A stretch of 10,844 bases of DNA from Mycobacterium sp. (GTDB lineage Bacteria; Actinomycetota; Actinomycetes; Mycobacteriales; Mycobacteriaceae). Shown piece after piece: positions 1-6,150 of this stretch. Position 1 is the stretch's first letter; each line of letters opens with the position of its first letter. The stretch is taken from assembly GCA_029256565.1 (NCBI GenBank), contig JAQSXQ010000030.1, forward strand, positions 1 through 10,844, read 5' to 3'. Under the pieces are notes generated by a model. The model was not told where the DNA came from and ran no database searches. It saw only the letters and a list, made by a program, of their open reading frames with translations. The position numbers were made by a program, and so were the translations under genes.

Positions 1-1
1 G

Positions 2-94
2 GTCGACCTCGACGACGCGGAGTCGATGACCTCACTGCACGTCGCCCTGCTGGTGCACGACGGCCGCCGCGCCGCTCCGTCGGTCACGGGGTGA
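2..94 (+). CDS. C-terminal end of an unrecognised protein (5' truncated by window edge)
   Basis: An open frame enters from the left edge and ends at the TGA at 92-94. It encodes about 30 residues, including the stretch SMTSLHVALLVHDGRR and the end PSVTG. No family can be assigned from so short a tail. Codon use (G/C in third positions) is typical of the neighbouring genes. Its stop overlaps the GTG start of the next gene in a GTGA junction, which suggests an operon with translational coupling. It could only be mistaken for noise because of its short visible length; the overlap and codon bias favour a real gene. Confidence 0.6.
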   Translation, partial: VDLDDAESMTSLHVALLVHDGRRAAPSVTG

Positions 95-579
95 GCGGTG
101 TGACCGAACCCGAGGCCTACCGCGCTCCCATGCGTTCGCGCCGCGACGACGTGCCGCCGGATGCGTCCATTCGCCGGGGTCTCGCCCACGGCCTGTGCGG
201 GTTCGGCGGTGTCCTGGACGTGGCGCCCGACGACCTCGACACCGCGGTGCGGATGGCTGCCGACCGGTACGACGACGGGCTGGCGCGACGCATCGCCCGG
301 TTCGCCGACGTGCCCGACGGCGCCTTCGCCTGGACGCGTGACCCCGACGGGCTGTTCTGGCTCGGCAGGCTGCGCGGCCCCTGGTTCTACGACGCCGACG
401 CCGACGCGACGGCCGTCGAGCTGGTGCACGTGCGCAGATGCGACTGGCAGCACCGTCCGGTCCCGCCTACCAAAGCGCCGCCCGCGGTGCTGGCGACCTT
501 CGGACGCGGGGGCCGCAACTTCCAGCGCATCCACGACGACGGCGTCGGCGCGGCGAGCCTCCGGATCTGGGCGCGATAA
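91..579 (+). CDS. Small protein with PUA/EVE-like (restriction-associated reader type) domain, 162 aa, tentative
   Basis: The start is GTG at 91, overlapping the upstream stop (GTGA). A second GTG at 100 is possible, and no clear Shine-Dalgarno sequence decides between them. Residues 76-147 follow a recurring pattern: an aromatic strand (GAFAWTRDPDG), then WLGRLRGPWFYD, then a basic-aromatic strand VHVRRCDW, then PPAVLATFGRGGRNFQRI. This order (W-x-R, 'lGR-x-x-GPW-x-Y', 'V-R-x-x-W', 'P-x-x-V-x-x-x-F-x-R-G-x-x-x-Q-R-I') resembles PUA/EVE-like domains seen in restriction-linked proteins that sense modified DNA. That match is from memory of motif style only. The N-terminal half (residues 20-75) is a charged, probably helical region with no recognised motif. 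There are no membrane segments or signal peptide. No methylase or nuclease gene is visible beside it, so a defence role is only a possibility. Confidence 0.75.
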   Translation: MSGVTEPEAYRAPMRSRRDDVPPDASIRRGLAHGLCGFGGVLDVAPDDLDTAVRMAADRYDDGLARRIARFADVPDGAFAWTRDPDGLFWLGRLRGPWFYDADADATAVELVHVRRCDWQHRPVPPTKAPPAVLATFGRGGRNFQRIHDDGVGAASLRIWAR

Positions 580-673
580 GACCCGGGCGCCGACGCGGAA
601 GCGGTTACAGTCGCGGTTACAGTCGAAGCCGGAAGTGTAATGCGGTGCTGACGAGGCGAAGGAGTGCGTTGAC
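580..673 (+). promoter_or_regulatory. Intergenic promoter region of the CoA-transferase gene
   Basis: This 94-bp gap holds a perfect 12-bp tandem repeat (601-624), a TGTAAT box at 636-641 that matches the -10 consensus at five of six positions, and an AAGGAG ribosome binding site at 659-664. The Shine-Dalgarno sits nine bases before the GTG at 674 and fixes that start over the in-frame GTG/ATG a few codons later. No good -35 box lies 16-18 bp upstream of TGTAAT; the repeat occupies that zone. The promoter is inferred from motifs only. Confidence 0.5.
601..624 (+). repeat. Perfect 12-bp tandem direct repeat (two copies of GCGGTTACAGTC)
   Basis: Two identical 12-mers lie head to tail at 601-612 and 613-624, upstream of the putative -10 box of the CoA-transferase gene. 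The period is close to one helical turn, so two bound proteins would lie on roughly the same DNA face. Each copy carries TTACAG, which could also serve as a -35-like element, but the spacings to TGTAAT (25 and 13 bp) are not standard. An activator or repressor site is an inference; a chance duplication is the alternative. Confidence 0.6.
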
Positions 674-1900
674 GTGATCAAGGTGATGGAGGGAGTGCGG
701 GTCCTCGAGGTTGCCCAGTTCACGTTCGTCCCCGCGGCGGGCGCGATCCTGGCCGACTGGGGCGCGGACGTCATCAAGATCGAGCACCCCGTGCGCGGCG
801 ACACCCAGCGCGGCTTCCTCTACATGGGCGGCATCCAACTCGACCCGAACCGCCACCCGCTGATCGAGCATCCCAACCGCGGCAAGCGCAGCGTCGGCAT
901 CGACGTCTCGACCGCCGAGGGCCAGGAGGTGCTCTACGAACTCGCCAAGACCGCCGACGTCTTCCTCACCAACTACATGCCGCAGGCCCGGCAGAAGAAC
1001 AAGTTCGACGTCGAGCACATCCGCGCGGTGAACCCGAACATCATCTACGCCCGCGGCAGCGCGTACGGCGACAAGGGGCCCGAACGGCTCGTCGGCGGCT
1101 TCGACGGAACGGCGTTCTGGACCCGCAGCGGCGTCGGTCACGCGCTGACCCCGGAAGAACTCGGTGGCGCTCTGCCACAGGGCATTCCGGCGTTCGGCGA
1201 CTCGATCGGCGGGATGAACATCGCGGGCGGTATCTCCGCGGCGCTGTTCCACCGCGAGCGCACCGGCGAGACCGCCGAGATCGACGTCTCCCTGCTCAGC
1301 ACCGCCTGGTGGGCGGCAGGCGCCAGCGTGACGCAGGGCATGGAGGTCGGCGAGACGATGCGCTCGACGATGCCCAATGCCGTTGGCCCGACGTTCAATC
1401 CGTTCCTCGGCAACTACCTGACCTCCGACGGCGGCACCATCAACCTGTGCATCGTCAGCCCCACCGGCTACATCCGGGACGCATTCGAGCACCTGGGTCT
1501 GCCGGAACTGGCCGACGACCCGCGGTTCTCCGACGTCATGCCGCTCATCGAGAACGCCGCGGCCGCCGCCGAGATGATCGCCGACTCGATCCGCAGCAGG
1601 CCGTTCGACTACTGGCGTCAGCACCTCAAGACCATGAAGGGTCAGTGGGCGCCGTTCCAGAGCCTGCTGGATCTGGCCGCCGACGAGCAGGCCATCGCCA
1701 ACGACATGATCGTCGAGGTCGAGGCAGGCGACGGCGGCGAGCCGTTCAAGGTGGTCCGCGGGCCCGTGCAGTTCAACCACGAACCGCTCGAAACCACCCG
1801 TGCGCCAATGGCGTCCGAGCACACCGAGCTGGTGCTGATGGAACTCGGCCTGGACTGGGACCGCATCGAAGCCCTCAAGGAGTCCGGCGCGATCGCCTGA
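674..1900 (+). CDS. CaiB/BaiF family III CoA-transferase, 408 aa
   Basis: Family III CoA-transferases move coenzyme A between carboxylic acids through an aspartyl-CoA thioester, in the cytoplasm. The N-terminus (GVRVLEVAQF, then ADWGADVIKIEHP at about 27-39) is the CoA-binding Rossmann-like half. The signature NRGKRSVGIDV (about 68-78) and the stretch GFDGTAFWTRSG follow. Asp176 in IPAFGDSIGGM aligns with the catalytic Asp169 of formyl-CoA transferase from Oxalobacter. The C-terminal part returns to the large domain and ends with the usual HTELVLMELGLDWDRIEALKESGAI pattern. Length is normal for the family. The GTG start is supported by AAGGAG nine bases upstream. The substrate cannot be read from the sequence. 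Mycobacteria carry many paralogues, some linked to steroid or fatty-acid breakdown; the neighbouring short-chain dehydrogenase would fit such a setting but does not prove it. Confidence 0.93.
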   Translation: MIKVMEGVRVLEVAQFTFVPAAGAILADWGADVIKIEHPVRGDTQRGFLYMGGIQLDPNRHPLIEHPNRGKRSVGIDVSTAEGQEVLYELAKTADVFLTNYMPQARQKNKFDVEHIRAVNPNIIYARGSAYGDKGPERLVGGFDGTAFWTRSGVGHALTPEELGGALPQGIPAFGDSIGGMNIAGGISAALFHRERTGETAEIDVSLLSTAWWAAGASVTQGMEVGETMRSTMPNAVGPTFNPFLGNYLTSDGGTINLCIVSPTGYIRDAFEHLGLPELADDPRFSDVMPLIENAAAAAEMIADSIRSRPFDYWRQHLKTMKGQWAPFQSLLDLAADEQAIANDMIVEVEAGDGGEPFKVVRGPVQFNHEPLETTRAPMASEHTELVLMELGLDWDRIEALKESGAIA

Positions 1901-1917
1901 CCCCGTAGCTGCGTCGG

Positions 1918-1923
1918 TAGGGT
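1918..1923 (+). promoter_or_regulatory. Putative -10 box (TAGGGT) for the short-chain dehydrogenase, near-leaderless
   Basis: TAGGGT fits the mycobacterial TANNNT -10 pattern and ends eight bases before the GTG at 1932. No Shine-Dalgarno is present in the 31-bp gap after the CoA-transferase stop. This geometry predicts a transcript with no leader or one to two bases of leader. It would let the dehydrogenase be expressed independently of the upstream gene, although read-through is also likely. Confidence 0.45.
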
Positions 1924-1931
1924 CACCTACC

Positions 1932-2822
1932 GTGACGACGAACTGGACCCCGGACCGACTCGGCGACCTGAGCGGTCAGCGCATCATCGTGACCGGCGCG
2001 ACCAACGGCGTGGGGCTGGGCACCGCCCGGGCGCTGACCCGTGCGGGCGCGCACGTCATCCTCGCCGTGCGCAACACCACGCTGGGGGAGCAGCGCGCCG
2101 CGGAGATCGGCGGGTCGACGTCGGTGGTCGAACTGGACCTCGCCGACATGTCATCGGTGCGGGCGTTTCCCGCCAAGCTCGACGGCGACGTCGACGTCCT
2201 GATCAACAACGCAGGCGCGCTGTCCCAGCACCGCAGGGACACCGTCGACGGGTTCGAGATGACGATCGGCACCAACCTCCTTGGCCCCTTCGCACTGACG
2301 AACCTGCTGTTCGGCCGGGTGCGGTCGAAGATCGTCAACGTCGGCTCCGACGCCCACCGCTCGGCCAAGCTCGACCTCGACGACCTGCATCTGCGCAACG
2401 CCAAGTGGAACGTCATGGGCGCCTACGCCAGGTCGAAGCTGGCGGTGATGCTGTGGGGCCTCGAGCTGGACCGCCGGCTGCGCGCGGCCGGGTCGCCGGT
2501 CATGACGCAGCTGACACATCCCGGCTGGGTCGCGTCGAACCTGTCGAACGTCTCCGACAACCGGGTGATGTCGCTGGTGCACCGCGGCGTGCAGGCAGTC
2601 GGCAGCGTGTTGGCCAACGACATCGAGGAAGGCGCGGCGCCGACGCTCTACTGCCTCAGCGAGCCCATCCCGCCGGGCAGCTACGTCGGGGTCGACGGCC
2701 GGTTCGGGCTGCGCGGCGGTCCCGTGCTGATCGGCCGGTCCGCGGTGGCGTGCGACTACGAGATCGCCGCCCGCATCGTCGACTTCGCCGAACGCGAGAC
2801 CGGCACGGCCATTCCGGTCTGA
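1932..2822 (+). CDS. Short-chain dehydrogenase/reductase (SDR), retinol-dehydrogenase-like, 296 aa
   Basis: This is a classical Rossmann-fold oxidoreductase that uses NAD(P)H to interconvert an alcohol and a carbonyl. The cofactor glycine motif TGATNGVG lies at 21-28. Arg47 after the second strand (AVRNTT) favours NADP(H). ELDLADMSSV (67-76) is the adenine-ring contact region, NNAG is at 92-95, and the structural Asn is at about 115. Catalytic Ser139 (VGSD) and Tyr165/Lys169 (YARSK) are all present. The pattern ELDRRL and THPGWVASNL after the active site is typical of the retinol/protochlorophyllide-reductase-like group. Length is normal. The start is GTG at 1932, preceded by a TAGGGT box and not by a Shine-Dalgarno. 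It lies 31 bp after the CoA-transferase on the same strand and ends tail to tail with the SnoaL-like gene 13 bp away. The substrate is unknown. Confidence 0.93.
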   Translation: MTTNWTPDRLGDLSGQRIIVTGATNGVGLGTARALTRAGAHVILAVRNTTLGEQRAAEIGGSTSVVELDLADMSSVRAFPAKLDGDVDVLINNAGALSQHRRDTVDGFEMTIGTNLLGPFALTNLLFGRVRSKIVNVGSDAHRSAKLDLDDLHLRNAKWNVMGAYARSKLAVMLWGLELDRRLRAAGSPVMTQLTHPGWVASNLSNVSDNRVMSLVHRGVQAVGSVLANDIEEGAAPTLYCLSEPIPPGSYVGVDGRFGLRGGPVLIGRSAVACDYEIAARIVDFAERETGTAIPV

Positions 2823-2835
2823 CCTCGGTCGGGCG

Positions 2836-3333
2836 TCACTTCGCCATCCGCGTGGCCAGGCGCGCCCCGCCACGGCGCATCCGGTCGGAGATCCGCACGC
2901 TGATCAACGAGTTGAACACGTCCTCGCGCAGCCGGGTCAACGTCGAAGTCTTGATGCGCCAAGCACCTTCGACCTTCTCGTAGGTTTCGTGGTAGTGGCC
3001 GTACCCCGCGAGATTCAAGGCGGGGGCCAGGCGCACCACGTCCTGCAGGGCCCACACCCCGCGAGCCGTCGTCGCGGACGTCAACTCGATCTCGGGTGCG
3101 TGCACCTGGTGGACGGTCGGCTTGTTCGGCGACCCCAGCGTCTTGCGCAGGAAGGCGACGAAGTCGTCGGCGCCGGATATGACCACCCCGCCCGCCTTGC
3201 TGGTGTCGCTGACGAAGTCGTCGGTGAACAGCTGTCGCCACGCCGGCCAGTCCTTTGCGTCCAGCAGGCGGCAATACCGTGCCTTCAGCTGCTTGATCGC
3301 CTCGATCTCCATCAGCGCGGCGGCGTCGTCCAT
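2836..3333 (-). CDS. SnoaL-like / NTF2-fold protein, 165 aa
   Basis: The protein has the conserved layout of the SnoaL-like (NTF2 superfamily) family. An N-terminal helix EIEAIKQLKARYCRLLD (about 9-25) is followed by WPAWRQLFTDDFVSD, ADDFVAFLRKTL, VHQVHAPEIEL, GVWALQDVV and GYGHYHETYEKVEGAWRI. It forms a cone-shaped pocket. Members act as small isomerases, dehydratases or binding proteins, and the exact role cannot be read here. The start is taken at 3333 (MDDAAALMEIEAIK); the Met at codon 8 is an alternative. A TAGGTT box exactly six bases before the first ATG supports the longer form as a leaderless transcript. The gene follows the MBL-fold hydrolase by nine bases on the same strand, so the two may also be co-transcribed. 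Confidence 0.9.
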   Translation of the reverse strand: MDDAAALMEIEAIKQLKARYCRLLDAKDWPAWRQLFTDDFVSDTSKAGGVVISGADDFVAFLRKTLGSPNKPTVHQVHAPEIELTSATTARGVWALQDVVRLAPALNLAGYGHYHETYEKVEGAWRIKTSTLTRLREDVFNSLISVRISDRMRRGGARLATRMAK

Positions 3334-3339
3334 CGCTGG

Positions 3340-3345
3340 AACCTA
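3340..3345 (-). promoter_or_regulatory. Putative leaderless -10 box (TAGGTT) for the SnoaL-like gene
   Basis: Read on the minus strand, TAGGTT is followed by six bases and then the ATG at 3333. This is the typical spacing for a mycobacterial leaderless transcript starting at the A of the ATG. The first three bases of the box are the TAG stop codon of the upstream MBL-fold gene, so the stop doubles as promoter sequence. There is no Shine-Dalgarno in the gap. Confidence 0.5.
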
Positions 3346-4137
3346 CCGCGCGACGTCGCTGGTGGCCACGGCTTCCGCGAGCAGGGTCGGGTCGTGCGCG
3401 GACACGATGAGTAGATCCGGGTCCCGACGCTCGTGCAGCTGCGCGAGACGGGCCTGGTTCTCGCGCAGCTTCTTCGAGTCGTGCGCGACCATGGCCTCGG
3501 ACACCCTGATCGCCAGCGGTATCGGTGAGTGGCCGTCGAGGGTGCCGCGGTAGTAGAACGCGTCGCCGCAGTGCAGGACCCAGCGGTGTCCCGCGTCGAC
3601 GGCGACGCACGCGTGGCCACGGCTGTGCCCGGGCAGCGAGATCAGCACGATGCCGGGCGCGATCTCGTCGAGTTCCTTGGCCGCCGGGAAGCCGCGCCAC
3701 GACTCGCCGTCCGGGTCGTGGGTGACGATGTCCGGCCCGTGCGCCCACTGGACGGGCCGATACCGGAACCGCTCGACCCGGTCGGGTGACGTCATCGCGC
3801 CCTTCACCTCCGATGCGGTGACGTGGATCCGGGCGTCGGGGAAGTCGGCCCACCCACCGATGTGGTCGATGTCGAAGTGCGTGGTGACGATGTGCCGCAC
3901 GTCGGCGATCTCGAAGCCCATCCGCTGGATCTGCCGCGCGGCGGTCTCCTCGGGATCGAAGCGGGGCCGAAGCAGATGCCGGGTGACGCCGATCCGCGAC
4001 GGGTCGGCACAGTCCCGCAGTCCGAAACCGGAGTCGACGAGCACCAGGCCGCCGTCGGTCTCGACCAGCAGGACGTGGCACACGATCGCCGCGCCGGGAG
4101 AGTCCATGGTGCCGCAGTTGAGGTGGTGAACCTTCAC
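3343..4137 (-). CDS. MBL-fold metallo-hydrolase with HxDxDH metal motif, 264 aa
   Basis: This is a metallo-beta-lactamase-fold hydrolase, probably dinuclear and cytosolic, of the broad group that includes lactonases and thioesterases. The N-terminal strands (HVLLVETDGGLVLVDSGFG) are typical. The metal ligands appear in order: H87-x-D89-x-D91-H92 in THFDIDHIGG, H171 in PGHSRGH, D192 in HCGDAF, and H248 in SAHDP. The second His of the canonical HxHxDH motif is Asp here; I recall HxDxDH variants in actinobacterial members, so this looks like a subfamily feature and not damage. The start is GTG at 4137, with an AAAGG at 4151-4155 that lies rather far (13 bases) upstream. An out-of-frame ATG at 4150 sits directly after that AAAGG. 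The gene is divergent from the alpha/beta hydrolase and is followed by the SnoaL-like gene. The substrate is unknown. Confidence 0.9.
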   Translation of the reverse strand: MKVHHLNCGTMDSPGAAIVCHVLLVETDGGLVLVDSGFGLRDCADPSRIGVTRHLLRPRFDPEETAARQIQRMGFEIADVRHIVTTHFDIDHIGGWADFPDARIHVTASEVKGAMTSPDRVERFRYRPVQWAHGPDIVTHDPDGESWRGFPAAKELDEIAPGIVLISLPGHSRGHACVAVDAGHRWVLHCGDAFYYRGTLDGHSPIPLAIRVSEAMVAHDSKKLRENQARLAQLHERRDPDLLIVSAHDPTLLAEAVATSDVAR

Positions 4138-4187
4138 GACGTGTCGTCATCCTTTCGTCGGCCTGGTCGCCTCGGCAGGCGAAGTCA

Positions 4188-4204
4188 CCGTCGAGCATCG
4201 ACGG
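4188..4204. promoter_or_regulatory. Perfect inverted repeat CCGTCGA-GCA-TCGACGG, candidate operator
   Basis: The two 7-bp arms are exact reverse complements separated by three bases, and the match does not extend further. It lies about 50 bp upstream of the MBL-fold start and about 77 bp upstream of the alpha/beta hydrolase start. Its size suits a dimeric repressor such as a TetR-type protein, but no regulator gene is visible in the window. GC-rich DNA yields such repeats by chance, so confidence in function is modest. Confidence 0.35.
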
Positions 4205-4268
4205 CGCGGCCCGTGATCGCAAGCCGCCGGCTACCTCCGGGGTAATCGAAACCCGCCGTTCCCGTCGG

Positions 4269-4274
4269 CATACT
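4269..4274 (+). promoter_or_regulatory. Putative leaderless -10 box (CATACT) for the alpha/beta hydrolase
   Basis: CATACT differs from the TANNNT pattern only at the first base and is followed by exactly six bases and then the ATG at 4281. No Shine-Dalgarno precedes the ATG. The arrangement predicts a transcript beginning at the start codon. Evidence is motif and spacing only. Confidence 0.35.
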
Positions 4275-4280
4275 GAGCCC

Positions 4281-5039
4281 ATGGCCGACGACCGCACCGA
4301 CCGCCGGAAACCGCCAATCCTGTTGCTGCACGGCGTCTTCGGTCGCCCCGAACTACTGCGGCCATGGATCGACAGGCTCGAGGCGCAGGGCTACGCCGTG
4401 CACGCGCCGACACTGCCCGGCCGCAACCCGACCGACGACCACGTGCTCGCGCGCACGGGGATCGACGACTGCTTCGCGGTGGCGCTCGACGCCTACGACG
4501 GCATCGGCGAGCCGGCGATCGTCATCGGCCACAGCATGGGCGGTCTGCTCGCCCAGAAGATCGCCGCGGCCCGCACGCCGCTCGCCGCCGTATTGCTGGC
4601 GTCGGTCCCGCCCGGCGTCCTGTGGCCCCGGCTTCGGTCGCTGCCGTACCTGGTGCCGATCCTGCCAAGGGTGCTCGCCGGGCGCCCGTTCCTGCCGTCC
4701 GCGCGCACCATGCGCGAGGTGCCGCTGAACACGCTGCCTGCCGCCGAGCGGGCTGCTCTCATCCCGCTGCTGGTGCGCGACTCGGGCAGGGTGTTCCGCG
4801 AGATGTCGATGGGGGCGCCGCCGACGCGGGTCGACGCCGCCCTGGTCACGTGCCCGGTGCTCTGCGTGAGCGCAGGCGCCGATCGCAACGTCGCACCCTG
4901 GCTCTCGCGTCGCATCGCGGCGCGCTACGGCGCCGAACATCGGGTGCATCCGGACCTGCCGCACTGGATCGTCGCCGAGTCGGCACTGGACGAAGTGGCC
5001 GGCGGGGTGCTGGAGTGGCTCGAGAGAACGGTGGGGTAG
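4281..5039 (+). CDS. Alpha/beta-fold hydrolase, 252 aa
   Basis: This is a serine hydrolase (esterase/lipase type) of the alpha/beta fold. The oxyanion-hole strand PPILLLHGVFG is at 11-21. The nucleophile elbow GHSMGG places Ser85 as nucleophile, Asp201 (AGADRNVAP) as the acid and His228 (LPHW) as the base, so the triad is complete. A cap segment (about 110-185) rich in Pro and hydrophobic residues (RLRSLPYLVPILPRVL) sits between the core strands and is probably the lid that shapes the substrate site. There is no signal peptide or membrane anchor, so it should be cytosolic. The start is ATG at 4281, with a -10-like box six bases upstream. The next gene on the same strand begins 25 bp after the stop. 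The substrate cannot be predicted; a thioesterase or lipase-like acyl hydrolase is as likely as any other. Confidence 0.92.
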   Translation: MADDRTDRRKPPILLLHGVFGRPELLRPWIDRLEAQGYAVHAPTLPGRNPTDDHVLARTGIDDCFAVALDAYDGIGEPAIVIGHSMGGLLAQKIAAARTPLAAVLLASVPPGVLWPRLRSLPYLVPILPRVLAGRPFLPSARTMREVPLNTLPAAERAALIPLLVRDSGRVFREMSMGAPPTRVDAALVTCPVLCVSAGADRNVAPWLSRRIAARYGAEHRVHPDLPHWIVAESALDEVAGGVLEWLERTVG

Positions 5040-5064
5040 CCGTTCGACGACGGCCGGAGGTTGG

Positions 5065-6150
5065 GTGGCAGCGACACGTCGTGGGCGGCACGGGGTCATC
5101 ACCCGCAGCGCGGTCGGCCCGGGTTCCACCGAGGCCTTCATCATCATCGCGATCGCGACGATCCTGCTGACCCGCGGCTACCTGCAGCTCACCGGCTATC
5201 CGCAGATCGGCGGCGGCAACCTGCACATCGCGCACGCGCTGTGGGGCGGGGCGTTCATGATGCTGGCCCTGGTGATCGGATGGATGACGCTCGGCTTCGG
5301 CACCCGCGTGCTCTGCGTCGTGCTCGGCGGCATCGGCTTCGGCCTGTTCCTCGACGAGGTCGGCAAGTTCATCACCAAGGACAACGACTACTTCTACGGG
5401 CCTGCCGCGGAGATCATGTACATCCTCGTGGTCGTCATCCTGCTCGGCGCCCGGATGGTGCGGGACTTCCGGCCGCTGGGCGCCGTCGAATGCCTCGCGT
5501 CCGCGGCGTCCATCGCCGCCGACGGCGTCGCGCGGGGACTGGCCCGGCGCAGGCGCGAGGTCGGTCTGGTGCTCGTCGAGCGGGCCCGCGAACTCGGAGC
5601 CGACGCCGACGACGCCGACCGCATCCGCGGTCTGCTGCTGTCCGCCGACCCCGCCTCCGACCGCCTGCACGCGGCGCAGAAGCGGGCCATCGCGCTCATC
5701 CCCGGCTTCCTGCGCAGTCCCCGGTGGATCCCGATAGTCGGTTGGCTGCTGGTCGCCGGTTCGTTCCTCGGGGTGTCACTCGGCACCCTGGGCGTCGCGC
5801 TCGGCGGCTACTTCTACGAGGACGACCACCTGAAGGTCCACCTCGACGGCCTCAACGTGCCGTCGGTCATCCTGCTGGTGACTGCCGTCCTCACCCTGGC
5901 CATCTCGCTCCCGGCGATGGTGGCCCGCAGGCGCACCGACGACATCTGGCCGCTGCGGTGGCTGCGCAACGCCGCGCTCGTCTTCACCCTGCTGACCGCA
6001 CTCGTCGACTTCGCGACCGAGGGCTTCGGCGCCCTGATCAACCTGTCGATCGGGCTGTTCGCGCTGGCGATCCTGTCGTACCAGCTCGACGTCGCGACGC
6101 GGGCGCTGCTGCCGGTCGCACCGATCGCGGCTCAGACGGCCGCGACGTAG
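5065..6150 (+). CDS. Conserved multi-spanning membrane protein, 361 aa, function unknown
   Basis: The protein has about eight predicted membrane segments (roughly 22-40, 54-78, 81-97, 114-131, 221-248, 265-286, 300-318 and 322-340). They form two groups of four around a charged cytoplasmic-type linker (about 132-220) rich in Arg, Glu and Asp. The first half carries GGGNLHIAHALWGG with His54 and His57 at the start of a helix, and FLDEVGKFITKDNDYFY (about 96-111) at the end of the third helix. Charged residues this close to the membrane suggest a functional site, but I know no assigned function. The start is GTG at 5065, with GGAGG at 5056-5060 only four bases away, which is short but the best option. 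It follows the alpha/beta hydrolase by 25 bp and overlaps the convergent DUF1990 gene by 19 bp at its 3' end. Confidence 0.87.
   Translation: MAATRRGRHGVITRSAVGPGSTEAFIIIAIATILLTRGYLQLTGYPQIGGGNLHIAHALWGGAFMMLALVIGWMTLGFGTRVLCVVLGGIGFGLFLDEVGKFITKDNDYFYGPAAEIMYILVVVILLGARMVRDFRPLGAVECLASAASIAADGVARGLARRRREVGLVLVERARELGADADDADRIRGLLLSADPASDRLHAAQKRAIALIPGFLRSPRWIPIVGWLLVAGSFLGVSLGTLGVALGGYFYEDDHLKVHLDGLNVPSVILLVTAVLTLAISLPAMVARRRTDDIWPLRWLRNAALVFTLLTALVDFATEGFGALINLSIGLFALAILSYQLDVATRALLPVAPIAAQTAAT

Larger units (their letters stand above)
4138..4280. promoter_or_regulatory. Divergent intergenic region between MBL-fold and alpha/beta hydrolase genes
   Basis: This 143-bp gap separates two outward-facing genes. 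It contains a perfect 7-3-7 inverted repeat (4188-4204) and a CATACT box (4269-4274) six bases before the ATG at 4281. A short imperfect palindrome ACGAC-GT-GTCGT (4136-4147) sits at the MBL-fold start. I saw no clear -10 box for the minus-strand gene. No small gene with convincing support was found here. Confidence 0.45.

Noticed and set aside
617..1822. Long minus-strand open frame (401 codons) opposite the CoA-transferase
   Set aside because: It mirrors the CaiB/BaiF gene codon for codon, has no recognisable domain and is rich in His/Arg/Asp/Val, as expected for the antisense of a high-GC gene.
2756..4297. 513-codon minus-strand open frame across the SnoaL-like and MBL-fold genes
   Set aside because: It is Arg/Gly/Ala/Pro-rich low-complexity translation in a shifted frame over two well-supported genes. 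Its internal ATG at 4150 next to AAAGG is noted only as a point about MBL-fold initiation.
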